DNA from: Myrica gale
Taxonomy: Eukaryota > Streptophyta > Magnoliopsida > Fagales > Myricaceae
Assembly: GCA_963930655.1 (NCBI GenBank)
Contig: OZ005606.1
Coordinates: forward strand, 19,198,001 to 19,262,000
Direction: 5' to 3'
Length of the DNA stretch: 64,000 nt
The position numbers and the translations under genes were made by a program. The notes below the pieces were generated by a model that worked only from the letters and a program-made list of their open reading frames with translations, searched no databases and was not told where the DNA came from. This document shows, piece by piece, positions 1 through 10,874 of this stretch; the stretch's first letter is position 1, and the number at the start of each line of letters is the position of its first letter.

Positions 1-2827
1 CAATGCTAAAATTGATTCTCACTGGTAATAATCTGACGGGCACTGTCCCGACTGAGCTTACGAAACTGCCTAATCTCGAGTCTCTCGATGTTTCAAACAA
101 TAAGCTGTATGGAAAAGTACCATCTTTTAGGACTCGGGTGGAAGTGATTACGGCTGGGAACCCTGATATCGGAAGGGATGTCCCATCCACACCTGGCTCA
201 CCTTCTAATCCAAAGGGTGGTGGCGATGGAAGTAATAAGACAAAATCCAAGGTTGGAGTGATTGTGATTGTGGGGGCAGTGATTGGCTGTGTTGGTGGGT
301 TGCTATTTGTTGGGGCTGTGGTTTTCTGTCTGTTGAGAAGAAAACAAGAGCGATCAGGAAAAGTACAAGGTCCCCATACGGTAGTAATACATCCGCGACA
401 TTCTGGGGACAAGGATGCCGTGAAGATCACAATTGCACAAGTTAATGCCACTGGTGGTGCAAATCAAGCTTTGAGTCAGAGACCTGGTGACGTTCGCGAT
501 GTGGTGACTGAGAATATGGTCATTAAAATTCATGTTTTGAGGAATGTGACCAACAATTTCAGTGCGGAAAAAATATTGGGCAGTGGCGGTTTTGCAACCG
601 TTTACAAAGGGGAATTGCACGACGGGACGAAGATTGCTGTGAAGAGAATGGAATCATGGGCACCAGGTGAAAAGGGCCTGATTGAGTTCAAGAATGAGAT
701 TGAAGTTCTTAAGAAGGTTCGACACCGACATCTAGTTGCTCTTGTTGGGTATTGCTTGGAGGAAAATGAGAGACTTCTTGTTTATGAATACATGCCCCAA
801 GGGACTCTTAGTAAGCATCTATTTTACTGGAGAGAAGGAGGATTGAAATCACTTGAATGGACAAGAAGGGTGATCATTGCCTTAGATGTCGCCAGGGGTG
901 TGGAATATCTACATGGTTTAGCCCATAAAAGCTTTATCCATAGGGATCTAAAACCATCCAACATCCTTCTCGGTGATGATATGCGGGCTAAAGTGTCAGA
1001 CTTTGGCCTGATTCGACATGCTCCAGAAGGAGCTTTCTCCGTTGCAAGTAGCATAGCTGGAACTTTGGGGTATCTGTCTCCAGAATATGCAGGTAACGTT
1101 TTTAATTTCCTTGGCTTCAGATCAGAAGTACTAAAATGTTTTCTCTTGTTTGTGTGTTTAGGAAAATCTATAGCAATTTCTTGGGTTAACCAATTCAAAT
1201 AAACACTTTTTATAAGCATGGCGCAAATGTTAAAACTTCCAAGATAGCACGAGGCTTGTTAGGAGACACAAGCAGAACAGAGGAGGATGCAGCACTACGT
1301 GTAAATTTGATTTGAATATCACATGACTGTAGAGTTTTCATCCGAAGCCCTTTTGGTAGTAAAAGGAGCACATAGATGGGGGTTTTACAGAACTACAAAT
1401 ATTAGCAACTTGTCATCTTCATGGTAAATGTTTCCATGTCACTGCCTGAAAACAGCTTTAAGGTCCTGAACGAAGTAATGTAATAACAATTGATGCAGCT
1501 GATGCTGATAGTACTGTGACTTACAAAGATACCGACTCCGACTTGAAATCACCTTCTATGCTATTATATGGGACTTTATTGTTCCCCTCAGAATGTGAAA
1601 GGCTAAATAATAGGACGACACAGCCTCCTTAGTGGACTACATGGCTGCAATTTGGATTTGGAATTCATCTTTATACTGTCTGTTGCATGATGATGTCATT
1701 ACAGTCTTTTGGGTTACTCCATTTTGTTTATGCCCGTGTTTAGTTTGTGTTTGTCGTGTCATTTTTTCGTATCTATATGCTGCTGAGTTTTATATAAGTA
1801 TTTGGTATGAGAAAAAATCAGTATGCAATTTTTGTTGTTGTCACATCAATATTCTGGGTGGTGGTTGTGCGTAAAAAAAATCCATCAACTTATGTGTCTT
1901 CCTTATGTCTTAAATGTTGTTACTGTTCCATCATAGAAGACTTGCCTTATTTTCTCTCCTTAATTACTCTTTCTTAGTTCTTGAAATGTCCTGTAATGGA
2001 GTGGTTATGAGTTTACTTGTCCAAGAAAAAAGTGTTTTGTGTGTGAACTAAACAGAATGGCTTATGTCCATGAAAACTTTCCTCTGGAGATGAACAAGTT
2101 CTAAAATGTAGGTGTTTGTTATTCATACAGTAAATGTGTTTGTCAATATCTATACACCCCCCAATCCCCGCCCCTTCTGTTTGTTGCTTGATATCTCACC
2201 ATAGCAAACTACAAATTGTTCTGGTTCTGGGATTTGGTCAATTATCAATCTTCGTGGTGCTGACCTTAAAATTCCTTGGACAACCGAGCAGCAACAGGAA
2301 GGGTGACTACCAAGTTAGACGTCTATAGCTTTGGAGTGATTCTAATGGAGCTAATCACAGGCAGAAAGGTAATGGATGAATCCCAGCCCGAAGAGAGTGT
2401 GTACCTTGTCTCCTTCTTTCGTAGAATGTACCTTAACAAGCATGCATTGCGGGAGGCTATCGACCCAGCGATTGATCTTAATGAGGAAACCCTTGCCAGT
2501 ATTAGCACTGTTGCAGAGTTGGCTGGCCATTGCTGTGCGGGAGAGCCCTACCAGAGGCCCGACATGTGTCACGCAGTGAATGTGCTTTCGTCTCTTGTTG
2601 AGCTCTGGAAACCAGAAGAATCACCAGATGGTGAGGGTATGTTCGGTATAGACTTCAATCTGCCATTACTGCAAGTAGTCAAAAAGTGGCAGACATCTGA
2701 CAGCTCTATCACTTCGAACTTATCTTCTTCAACACTTGTTCCTACTGAAGACAAAACCCAAAGCAGTATTCCAGCTCGGCCATTTGAGTTTTCAGAATCA
2801 TTGGCATCAGGCGGATATTTACGCTGA
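1..2827 (+). CDS. TMK: TMK-type LRR receptor-like kinase, 3' part (5' end outside window)
   Basis: Two exons are seen: <1-1092 and 2292-2827. Numbering residues from the first in-window Met at 3, which is internal and not the start, the order is: end of an LRR block (1-57), Gly/Ser linker, one transmembrane helix (about 84-111), juxtamembrane region (112-185) and a Ser/Thr kinase domain. The kinase has IAVK (Lys214), HRD (313-315) and DFG (333-335). After splicing, PEYA joins to ATGRVTTK, the phrase TMK kinases carry in subdomain VIII, and the intron position is the one I expect for TMK genes. TMKs act at the plasma membrane in auxin signalling and growth; that is family knowledge. Odd points: the third glycine of the nucleotide loop is Ala198 (GSGGFA), and APE is SPE. 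The frame stays open to the stop at 2825-2827, so it looks functional. The signal peptide and first LRRs lie left of the window. Confidence 0.93.
1093..2291 (+). other. Intron of the TMK gene
   Basis: GT donor at 1093 (CAG|GTAACG) and an AG acceptor at 2290-2291 restore the kinase frame. The 1.2 kb between is AT-rich. I see no second gene or recognisable transposon in it. Confidence 0.85.
2286..2291 (+). promoter_or_regulatory. Tandem GAGCAG (NAGNAG) splice acceptor of TMK exon 2
   Basis: Two AG dinucleotides three bases apart precede exon 2. Using the distal CAG gives PEYA-ATGRV, the family sequence; using the proximal GAG inserts one extra Ala (PEYA-AATGRV). Both keep the frame. I chose the distal site because it matches the family. 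Confidence 0.6.
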
Positions 2828-3282
2828 AGCTTGGGAATGAAGATGGTTGATTGTTGATTGCTCCAATTGGTTTTTATTGTCTCTCCTCTAGAACTTGTGA
2901 AGGATCAGAATACATAAGTAGACCTCTTATTTCTATTTCTTTTGTTTTCTAAGCAAGTGGATCTTATAATATTGCTTGCCAAAAGGCCCGTAAGCTTCAG
3001 AAATTTGATATTTGAAAACTCTATTCAGTTCATATTATGTTTCGTAAAGTTAACCAATTAATAGAGGGAAAATAGGAAGTACACAAGTTAGTCTTTATGA
3101 TCATGAAGGAAACAAAAGAAAAATGGTAGGTTCATCTCTTTCACACCAAAGTAAAATCAAATCCTCCATAAATCATAGATGCAAATAAAAGTTTCACGAG
3201 TTTCGTATCAATTCATTTCAAGTCGTCATTAATTAAATCTACAGTAGATATTCACTAATGTCACATTTTGAAAGCATTGGAG
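2828..3282. other. 3' flank of the TMK gene
   Basis: AT-rich 3' untranslated and downstream sequence. I see no gene and no canonical AATAAA close to the stop. Confidence 0.5.
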
Positions 3283-3450
3283 AATAATTTGGGATCAAGA
3301 TCTTTTTTAATTTACTGATACCATCTAATTTTGAGAAAGATAGTCACAAGGTATGAGTCATAGAACAATAATTTAGGATCAAGATCCTCTTTAATTTACT
3401 ATACCATCTAATTTTGAGAAAGATAGTCACAAGGTATGAGTCATAAAACA
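3283..3450. repeat. 84-bp tandem duplication
   Basis: Two adjacent copies (3283-3366, 3367-3450) begin with AATAATTT and share a long stretch around GAGAAAGATAGTCACAAGG and GGTATGAGTCAT. They differ by a few substitutions and a small indel. Sequence just downstream (TCCTACAACATTCAATG) recurs in the repeat at 10.7 kb, so this may be the edge of an older element. Confidence 0.8.
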
Positions 3451-3865
3451 TTCAATATTGTTCGTGTTAATTGATGCGCCATATAAGTCCTACAACATTC
3501 AATGCATACTATTATTTTCTCTCTCTAAATTAGACAATTAAATTCAGTAGCAAATTAGAGAGTACAAATAATTTGTCCCTTTAGTTGATGAAAACCTCGG
3601 ATCAAGGACAAAAAAAGATGGTACGAAAGAAGACAAAAATACTTGTTTTTTTAATCAGAGGACAAAAATACTTACTTATTAAGAGATAGCTAGTGATATA
3701 AAGTAGGTTAGAAAAAATTAGCTAACTAAATCAGATTTAAACTATGGAGAAGCTTCACTATTGTTTGGGTGGACTTACTTATTAGTTTACTGGGACCCAA
3801 CCGCATTTAAAAGATAAATTCGGGGCACTGCCACTTACACTACTATATCTATAATTTCGGCGATA

Positions 3866-4057
3866 CCGTGGTGTTTGATTGTGAAAATATTGGGGTGGTA
3901 TATGGTTGGTAAAAAATAAAGATAATTTATAAAAGTTAGTAACAAATTAAGAGATGATATTTTAATAAATATTATAATGAAAAATAATTCTTTAATAAAA
4001 AGAGAAAAATTATTTTGTAATTTTTTTAATCAGACCCAAAATTTGTCAAACTCCTCC
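3866..4057. mobile_element. TA-flanked MITE, copy A
   Basis: About 190 bp of AT-rich, non-coding DNA with imperfect terminal inverted repeats (left CCGTGGTGTTTG; right, reverse-complemented, GGAGGAGTTTG). TA lies directly on both sides (3864-3865, 4058-4059). It is related to copies at 22.5, 26.1, 35.2 and 60.2 kb. A TA target duplication is what Tc1/mariner (Stowaway-type) MITEs leave. Confidence 0.6.
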
Positions 4058-4317
4058 TAGGTATCTTAACTTTTGATTTTGTTAGATTTACATCCTCCTT
4101 TTAAATGTGGACGCCCGTAATGGCCATAGTTGAAAACACTGTAGGTCCAAATTTTTCGTACCTTTAAAAATTCAATGTCATGAAAATAAAAAAAAAACTA
4201 AAATCAAATTCCTTAATTTATCCTTGGACTATGAAGTCAACCATATCATTTTATCTACCAGACATATCATATCGATGAGAATGATGTTATAGATTTGCTC
4301 TCCCATACTACTGTCTT

Positions 4318-4500
4318 CCATAATGTTGGAGTTCTACGATGTCGCTCCCTGCGAGCGCTCTTAGAACAGACACGTTGGGTGCGATGTCAAATGTCATAAA
4401 AGACTTGAGTGACGCTCTCTTGACACCAAATGATTTTGAGAGAAATGATGGCTCAACGGTCTAACACATAAGCTACAGTCCCAACAAAGGTCGTCAACGA
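4318..4500 (+). repeat. Dispersed repeat, unclassified (copy 1)
   Basis: Matches the reverse complement of about 21165-21325. Shared blocks include TGTCATAAAAGACTTGA, TGACACCAA and AATGATGG-TCAACGGTC. It is non-coding and its element class is not recognisable. Confidence 0.5.
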
Positions 4501-7500
4501 ATGACACATGTCATACATAGAGTGGCTGGACAGATATGCATGCGAGCTGCATTCTTATCGTTCTTGAGTTGCTATCAGAAATATCTTCAAATTTATAGAA
4601 ACTTTGACGGTTGGTGTGAATAGTTATGTAGATCAGGCGTTTGCAAAATTTTAATTTTATCAAAAAAATTATCTATACCAAAAATTTTAGTTTGAAAACA
4701 CAACTAACTCCAAAAATTTTTCAAATAAAATAACTTAAAAGTAATATATCTCTCTCCCATCAAATAATCTATTTTTCTTACAATAAATATAAAAAATTCA
4801 CTCAAATCATCTATTTCTTCATCTTTTCACCAACTCTCATCAAATTCTACTTCTTTCTCCTCATTTTTACATCAACTCTTATAAAATTCTATTTTATTCA
4901 CTATTTTTTCACAAAACCTAATAAAACTCTAATTTTTCTCATTTTTCACTCCATTCCTTAAATTGTTCACTTAGTTAGAGTTAGAAAAAATTTTGTTAGT
5001 AATTTTTAAAAAATATATTAAATTTTGTAAAAAGGTGTCGAGATAAATAAATTAATAGATTTTTTAATAAAAATATTAGGATTTATTAAAAAATTATAGA
5101 AAGAAAAAATTTGATAAATTTTTCTTTAATGTATTACAATTTGTATCGAAAGATGTGTAATATTTTTAGTCAAATCTCGGTCAGCCTTTTTAAGCAGCCA
5201 AAGTCTCCGTAACCCATGCCTATCCATATCTCGACTTCGTTCGATTCTGCCTTTTTTCTTTTTTTACTGTTTCTCTCAGCTATGGGTTCTCTGCCCCTGC
5301 GGGGATGGAGTGACTGAAATTTTGAGAATTGAAGAGCAAAGTTACGGTGAGACTAGCTGTTTATCGTTAAGATAGGTGTAAGTGCAGTCATCTATGCAGT
5401 TGAGACATCTTAATAGACAGCTAGATTTGAACTTTGTTCCTACATAACCCGATCAATTAGACACTCATCATCTATTTTTATTGTTCAATTTTATGACAAT
5501 ACGAAAAACTATTGTTAAACTATTTGACAACATGAAAACCGATAAAAGAGAGGATAATCATAACTAAAAATGCAACTTTAATATTTTCTGATAAATTCTG
5601 ATCTTTTAACATTCTTTTTACTAAAAATCCCCTATAAAAATTACTATTCTAAATGAAAATTTTAAATCTTAAAATTATGTTTGGAAAATTAATGCACATA
5701 TTCAAGTTAGAAATTTCATGTAGAGACTTTATTATATGAAGTTTTTTTTTCTTTTAAATTTCTGAAAATGGATATAAAACATGACAACAATAGGTAGCTT
5801 AGGATAAAGAGTCATGTAAGATACACAACTGTTAAGATGTGTGTTAATTTGCTTTATGGGCTTCAAGGAAGTGATTTTTTCTCATATTTTTATAATTTTG
5901 TACGTTAGTGAAATCCTATTTTAGGGATGATTGAGTTTGTCTATTGGAAAATGTATCAGCAAATTTGCGACACCTTGTGGTGGTCGAGCTTTCAATTGTA
6001 CACAGAGAACATAAAAAGCCGCTTCCGTTTGAGGGCATGCCAAAGAACAAAGCTAAGTTCTTCAACATTAATAGAATCTAAGGCTGCTTGTGTTTCGACT
6101 GAAAATATTTTCATGCACAGGAAAATAACCGGCCCTTAGCTGAAAATAACTTGCATTTGAAGAAGCGACGTTATTTTCCAGATTTTTTATCTATTCTAGG
6201 TAACAACTCTATCTATTATTCTTTAGAATAGTAAAGATATGTGCTATTTTTCTCTACTAGGATAACAAAAGCCTATTTTTAAGTTTTACTCGAAATAAAA
6301 GCAGCCTAAACACAAAATTCATGTCAAAATTAGTGAAGCGATCTGTAATGCCGGCCCTCCCTTGTTTTTTTCACATAGTTTGATACATATCTTATGTATA
6401 ACATATATAGCTATAATATATATTGTTAATGAGAATTTTCTTGTTTAAATTATTTCTTTCTTGCGCTTACATTATTATTTCTCTTTGCATATTGTTATTT
6501 CTTTTAATTTGGAAAATTTAGATTTTCATATTATTTCTTATTGAGCTTATTGTGTTTGATACTTGTGAATATTTTGAAACACATTAGGCGATTTAAGTTT
6601 ACTAAAGAGTCAGTCAAATGAGATTTATCTCTTGCTTTGTATTTATTTTATTACTTTTCTTAAGGGTAGCCAAATGTTTTAGGCTGTCCACTCACATGCT
6701 TTTAATCTTCCCATTATGTTATATTTGTATCTTGTGTCATAATGTCTTGACCGAATTTCATCTACACTTTGCATTTAATGCGTCTTATCTTTTGTTACTT
6801 TTTACTTCTCTCTCTTTTAGTCGACTAGATGGAGCCTGTTCAATGACTCTTTTGTTGACTTATTTACATACAAGAATACGTAGGATATGTGAAACTTCGG
6901 TGGCTACATGTGTGTGGGTACAACTTGGTTTGTAGAGATAGTCGAATGATTGCCTACCTAGTTAAGGTGTGAATTCCTTCTTATTTTGTTGACTAAAAGA
7001 GAAGATCAAGACTTGTGAGTAAATCATTGCCCGAAAGTGATATATAGGAGACGAGAGAGTGGCAGCCGACTGAAAGAAGTGGAAAAAGAGAAAAGAGAAA
7101 AGAGGGTTTTGTCTCTTTGGAAATCTAGATCCACCGCAGTAAGAAGCTATGGGATGGAATGTTAGTTTTTGAAAAAATAGTGAGTTGTAGACGAGCGTTT
7201 GGCATGAGCTAGCTTGCTGTAATGGGATTTTCTTTGTAGAATTTATTTGGAAGACTTAAAGCTTGATGAGAATGGCGGTTGTGGGAGGTCTTAGTGCCAT
7301 GGTCAGTGGCCACAAACTATGGAAGGCCATGGGCTGGCCTAGGAAAATGCCTAGTGAATATGCATGTGTCGTGATGTACAACCTCTTGCTTCATTCTCTT
7401 ATTTTGTGATCTTGTGTTGTTCACTGATTTTGAAGTTGTATGAACTATTGCATGTGGTTTTCTTACTATTTTTTCATCAAATGAGTGTTGTGACGTTATT

Positions 7501-7579
7501 GATTTATGTAGGAAGATTGGATCACATAATTTAAGGCATATGTATACTTGATCTTAAAATGCAACTAGCCATTTTAGGA
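4501..7579. other. AT-rich intergenic DNA, no gene recognised
   Basis: Only short chance ORFs (for example 5927-6139 and 6618-6935), with no family motifs. Poly-pyrimidine and AT runs at 4.7-5.1 kb loosely resemble, in reverse, the AT-rich block at 28.26-28.56 kb. Confidence 0.5.
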
Positions 7580-9160
7580 GTTTTTAGTGAAAAATGCTTG
7601 CTCTCCAACATGACCCCCAGATTCCTTTATAATTTTTGCATGAAAATTTACAGACGTGTTCTATGAGGTCTCCGTAGGTCCCAAAAAAAAATTCAGCTCA
7701 ATCAAAAACAAAAAATAACTTTATGGCTGGAGGTCTCTAAGGACAGTTTCGGCGTTTCATACAAGACGTTAGGCTAAAAAGGTTCAAATAGAGAAAATAA
7801 CTTTATGGCTGTGTAGATCATGAAAAATAGATGGGGAATACCAAATTTGAGTCCAAACCGAGTAGATTTAGGAGCTCAAATCACAAATCTCGTTTAACAG
7901 CTTAAATGGACTTTAGGCCCAATAACCCAAAACAAGTCCAGTAAGCCTTGAAACCTTAGGGATAGGCCTATTAGAGTCTAATACGGCCCTCACTCATGAA
8001 TTTAGTGAAGATTTGATATTGATTAATAATTTACATGATTTAAAATTAAAAGAAAAAGGTTATGAATTTGCATAAAATGAAGGACATTAAATTTTAATCG
8101 TAGTCCTAAGTTCTATTAATGTTCTTGAGAACATAAATAGTACGTAATTAGTACGTACTAATAATTATTTTCCTCTTTAATGTTCTATTACCATTGAAAT
8201 GCATTCTTATGTTATGTCTTTCCATTAAAATGTGAAAGTGCATATGTGCATTTTATAATCGACTTATGTGAATTGTGAATCTGTTATATTTATGATATGT
8301 TAACTGTATTTTTAATGTGCATTGTGCATTCCATTGATCGTATTTGGTGAATCATTTATCGATGATGCATATGATCAGTCATGTTGCATCAACATATACC
8401 TAGAGGTGGTCCTAAAATCGGGTGAATGTATCGATCACATTAGGATAGTGCAAGCCACCACTAAGAGGATATCCCTAGGTAATGAAACAATCATGCCTAA
8501 CCGGGTCCTGGTGCCGGGGCACTGGACAGTCCCAAAGGAAAGGTGGGACGCACAACCCGAACTCTAAGGGTTAAACAGAGCGCATAAGGGTTAAACATGA
8601 CCGAAAAATTATGCATTCATTCTACATTGCATCGCTCATACAACATTTATTGGTTTATTATGAATATTGCTCTGTGATTGATTTTTCTGAAATTCTATTA
8701 CTTCTGTTTTACATCGCTGCATGGTTTGTCCCCCTATCCCCCTTACTAAGTCATTAGGACTCACCTTTTTTATTTTTTTATCATTTTGTATGTACTGATG
8801 TGGACGTCAGACCTGACAGATGAAGACATTTATGAGCGAGCAGAACTTGAATTTTAACACACGTATTAGTCGTTAAGATTTGGATGTATGTTATTAACAC
8901 ACTTGAGGTGTACATGGGGTACGAGCCCTAGTGGTACCTCAAAGATCCACCCCCTGCCCCACTTCCTCATGTGGAAGACTTTGGCCTAGTAGACGTAAAT
9001 CCGATCCTCCTGCACATTTTCCCTCATCCCCCGGCCTCGCCGGCGGAGGGTATCGGAGAGACAGAGTTTATAGACCTTACATCTGATACTGAGCCTAAGG
9101 ACACTTAGTTCCTTAGTCTTATGTTGGTGGTGTAGATAGTTGTGTTATCTTCTGGCAGTA
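7580..9160 (+). mobile_element. Possible LTR-retroelement remnant, non-coding (copy 1)
   Basis: A stretch with a style unlike the neighbouring DNA. It has a GC-rich block at 8430-8570 (around CACAACCCGAACTCTAAGGG) and blocks rich in 'GGCCCAATA'. Diverged counterparts seem to lie in the same order but reversed at about 24.15-25.2 kb. There is no gag or pol coding and I could not locate LTR boundaries, so the class is inference. Confidence 0.3.
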
Positions 9161-9872
9161 TACATCACAGACATTGTAGTATGGAAAGATTTAGACAGCT
9201 TCCGCTTTTGTACTTATATGTTTTTTACTTATGTATTCCTCATAAAGGTTATTTTTTGTAAAAGAGAAACTTTGTGATCATAGTGGAACTGTTTACATTT
9301 TCAAAAATTTATCTTCTTCAATTTCTTTTTCTTATGCCATATTTGATTTTCGTTTTCTTTACTTTCATTTCTTCTTTCAATTTTTCCAAAGTAGTTTCTA
9401 TTGCCAATTCCTTAAATATCTCATTTTTTTTTAGTTATTCATGTCAGCATTTCTAATTTCTAGAATGATTTGAATGTCGCATTAAACTATTTGTTTATTT
9501 ACTTTCTAAATAAAGTACAATTAAACGTTTCTGCTAAGTTTTTTTTCAAAGCCAATCATCAGGACTTTATAGGATCAATTCGTGTCATAATTCCCGCTTG
9601 TGTGCATATCATCGCTATAGGTGAGTCTAAGGGTAAATATTGGCACGGAGCGTGACACATTCATGCACGTACAAAGACCAATGTCTATTGATGCAAGTTA
9701 GTGAGACCACTGGCGATTGCTAAAACAACAGATAAACGAGTTTAGAATATTTGAAAGATAATGTGAAGAAGAGAGGAGAATGAATAAGGAGAGACAAAAA
9801 TATAAGTATTTCGGTTTATATTTTTCAATTTGATGACTAAATTGGATGGTCAAATTCAGAGAGAAAATAGAA

Positions 9873-10350
9873 AATAGGGTTAAATATACTTGCACTCCTT
9901 ATGTCTAGGGGTGTTGACATATTGCACCCCAATATTTTATTTTTGAGACATTGAGCACATTATGTTATCTCCTCCAATTATTAGAACCTCGAAATTAAAT
10001 TTGACGTCAAATTAGACTGTAATCGTTTACACGTGCTTCTCATGTGACCTTTGTCCCTATCAAATTATCGTATTGCCCTTGAATCTTAAACAAATCACGA
10101 TTAAATGAGTTTCAAACAAGTCATTATTTTCACATATTGGATTTTGAAGCTCATTTAATCATGACTTGTTTAAGATTTAAGGACAGTACGATAATCTGAC
10201 AAGGAATGAGGTCACGTAAAAGGCACGTGTTAAACTATTATTGTCTAATTTGAGATCAAATTTCACTCTGATGTGCAAATCGTTGGAGAGATAACATAGT
10301 AGGCTTAATGTTTCAAAACCAAAACATTGGGGTGCAATGTTTAATGAGAT
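9873..10350. repeat. Foldback (long inverted repeat) element
   Basis: Arms of about 200 bp (9919-10117 and 10141-10343) are imperfect reverse complements around a 23-bp loop. Matching landmarks include ATTGCACCCCAAT / ATTGGGGTGCAAT and CTTAAACAA--CA-GATTAAATGAG in both arms. The left edge, GGGTTAAATATAC, is also found reversed in the fragment at 46.9 kb. This looks like a palindromic MITE, possibly Mutator-related, that would fold into a long hairpin. Confidence 0.7.
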
Positions 10351-10390
10351 TCTTTGCAATGAAATTCGGAGAGTGATAGACACAACGGGT

Positions 10391-10680
10391 AGACCCTACA
10401 CCATTTAATGATGTACATGTAAAGTTTCGAGCAACATGGACCCTACAATGGGGTACACATGTTATGTCTATCTCCCTCCGGAATCAAGATCCTCTGAAAT
10501 TTCGTACTCAGATTACAAGGTGCAATTCAGAGAGAGATAATCATAGCAAATAGACCACATTGTAGGGTTCATGTTGTCCAAAACTTTACATGGACAACAT
10601 TAAATGATATAGGGTCCACCTGCTATGTCTATCTCTATCTGAATTGCACCTTGCAATCCGAACAGGAAATTATAGAAGAT
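10391..10680. repeat. Three-armed inverted repeat
   Basis: 10391-10484 is the reverse complement of about 10521-10618 (ACATGTAAAGTTT / AAACTTTACATG; ACCCTACAATG / CATTGTAGGGT). About 10505-10560 is also the reverse complement of 10620-10670 (ATTGCACCTTG--ATC). The middle arm can therefore pair with either neighbour. Confidence 0.65.
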
Positions 10681-10866
10681 ATTGATCCAATACATTAAAT
10701 GTTGTAGAATTCATATCACCCAATAATTAGTAAGAATAACATTGAATGTTGTAGAGCCCACAAACTATATCCATCTCTCTATAAATTCACGAATCAATCA
10801 ATCATTCTCTAGGAAGTTAATTAACATTCCCTAATCGTCTATGCATATTGGTTTTGGTACACACCA

Positions 10867-10874
10867 ACTATACC
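10867..10874. other. Left 8-bp target site duplication of the hAT element
   Basis: ACTATACC lies directly before the CAGTGGCGGA terminus and matches ACTATGCC at 14514-14521 in 7 of 8 positions. Eight-base duplications are diagnostic of hAT transposition. Confidence 0.8.

Noticed and set aside
824..1219. 131-codon minus-strand frame over the TMK kinase exon
   Set aside because: Shadow of the kinase coding sequence.
6618..6935. 105-codon hydrophobic open frame
   Set aside because: AT-rich, Leu/Phe/Cys-rich translation typical of random AT DNA; no signal or family match.
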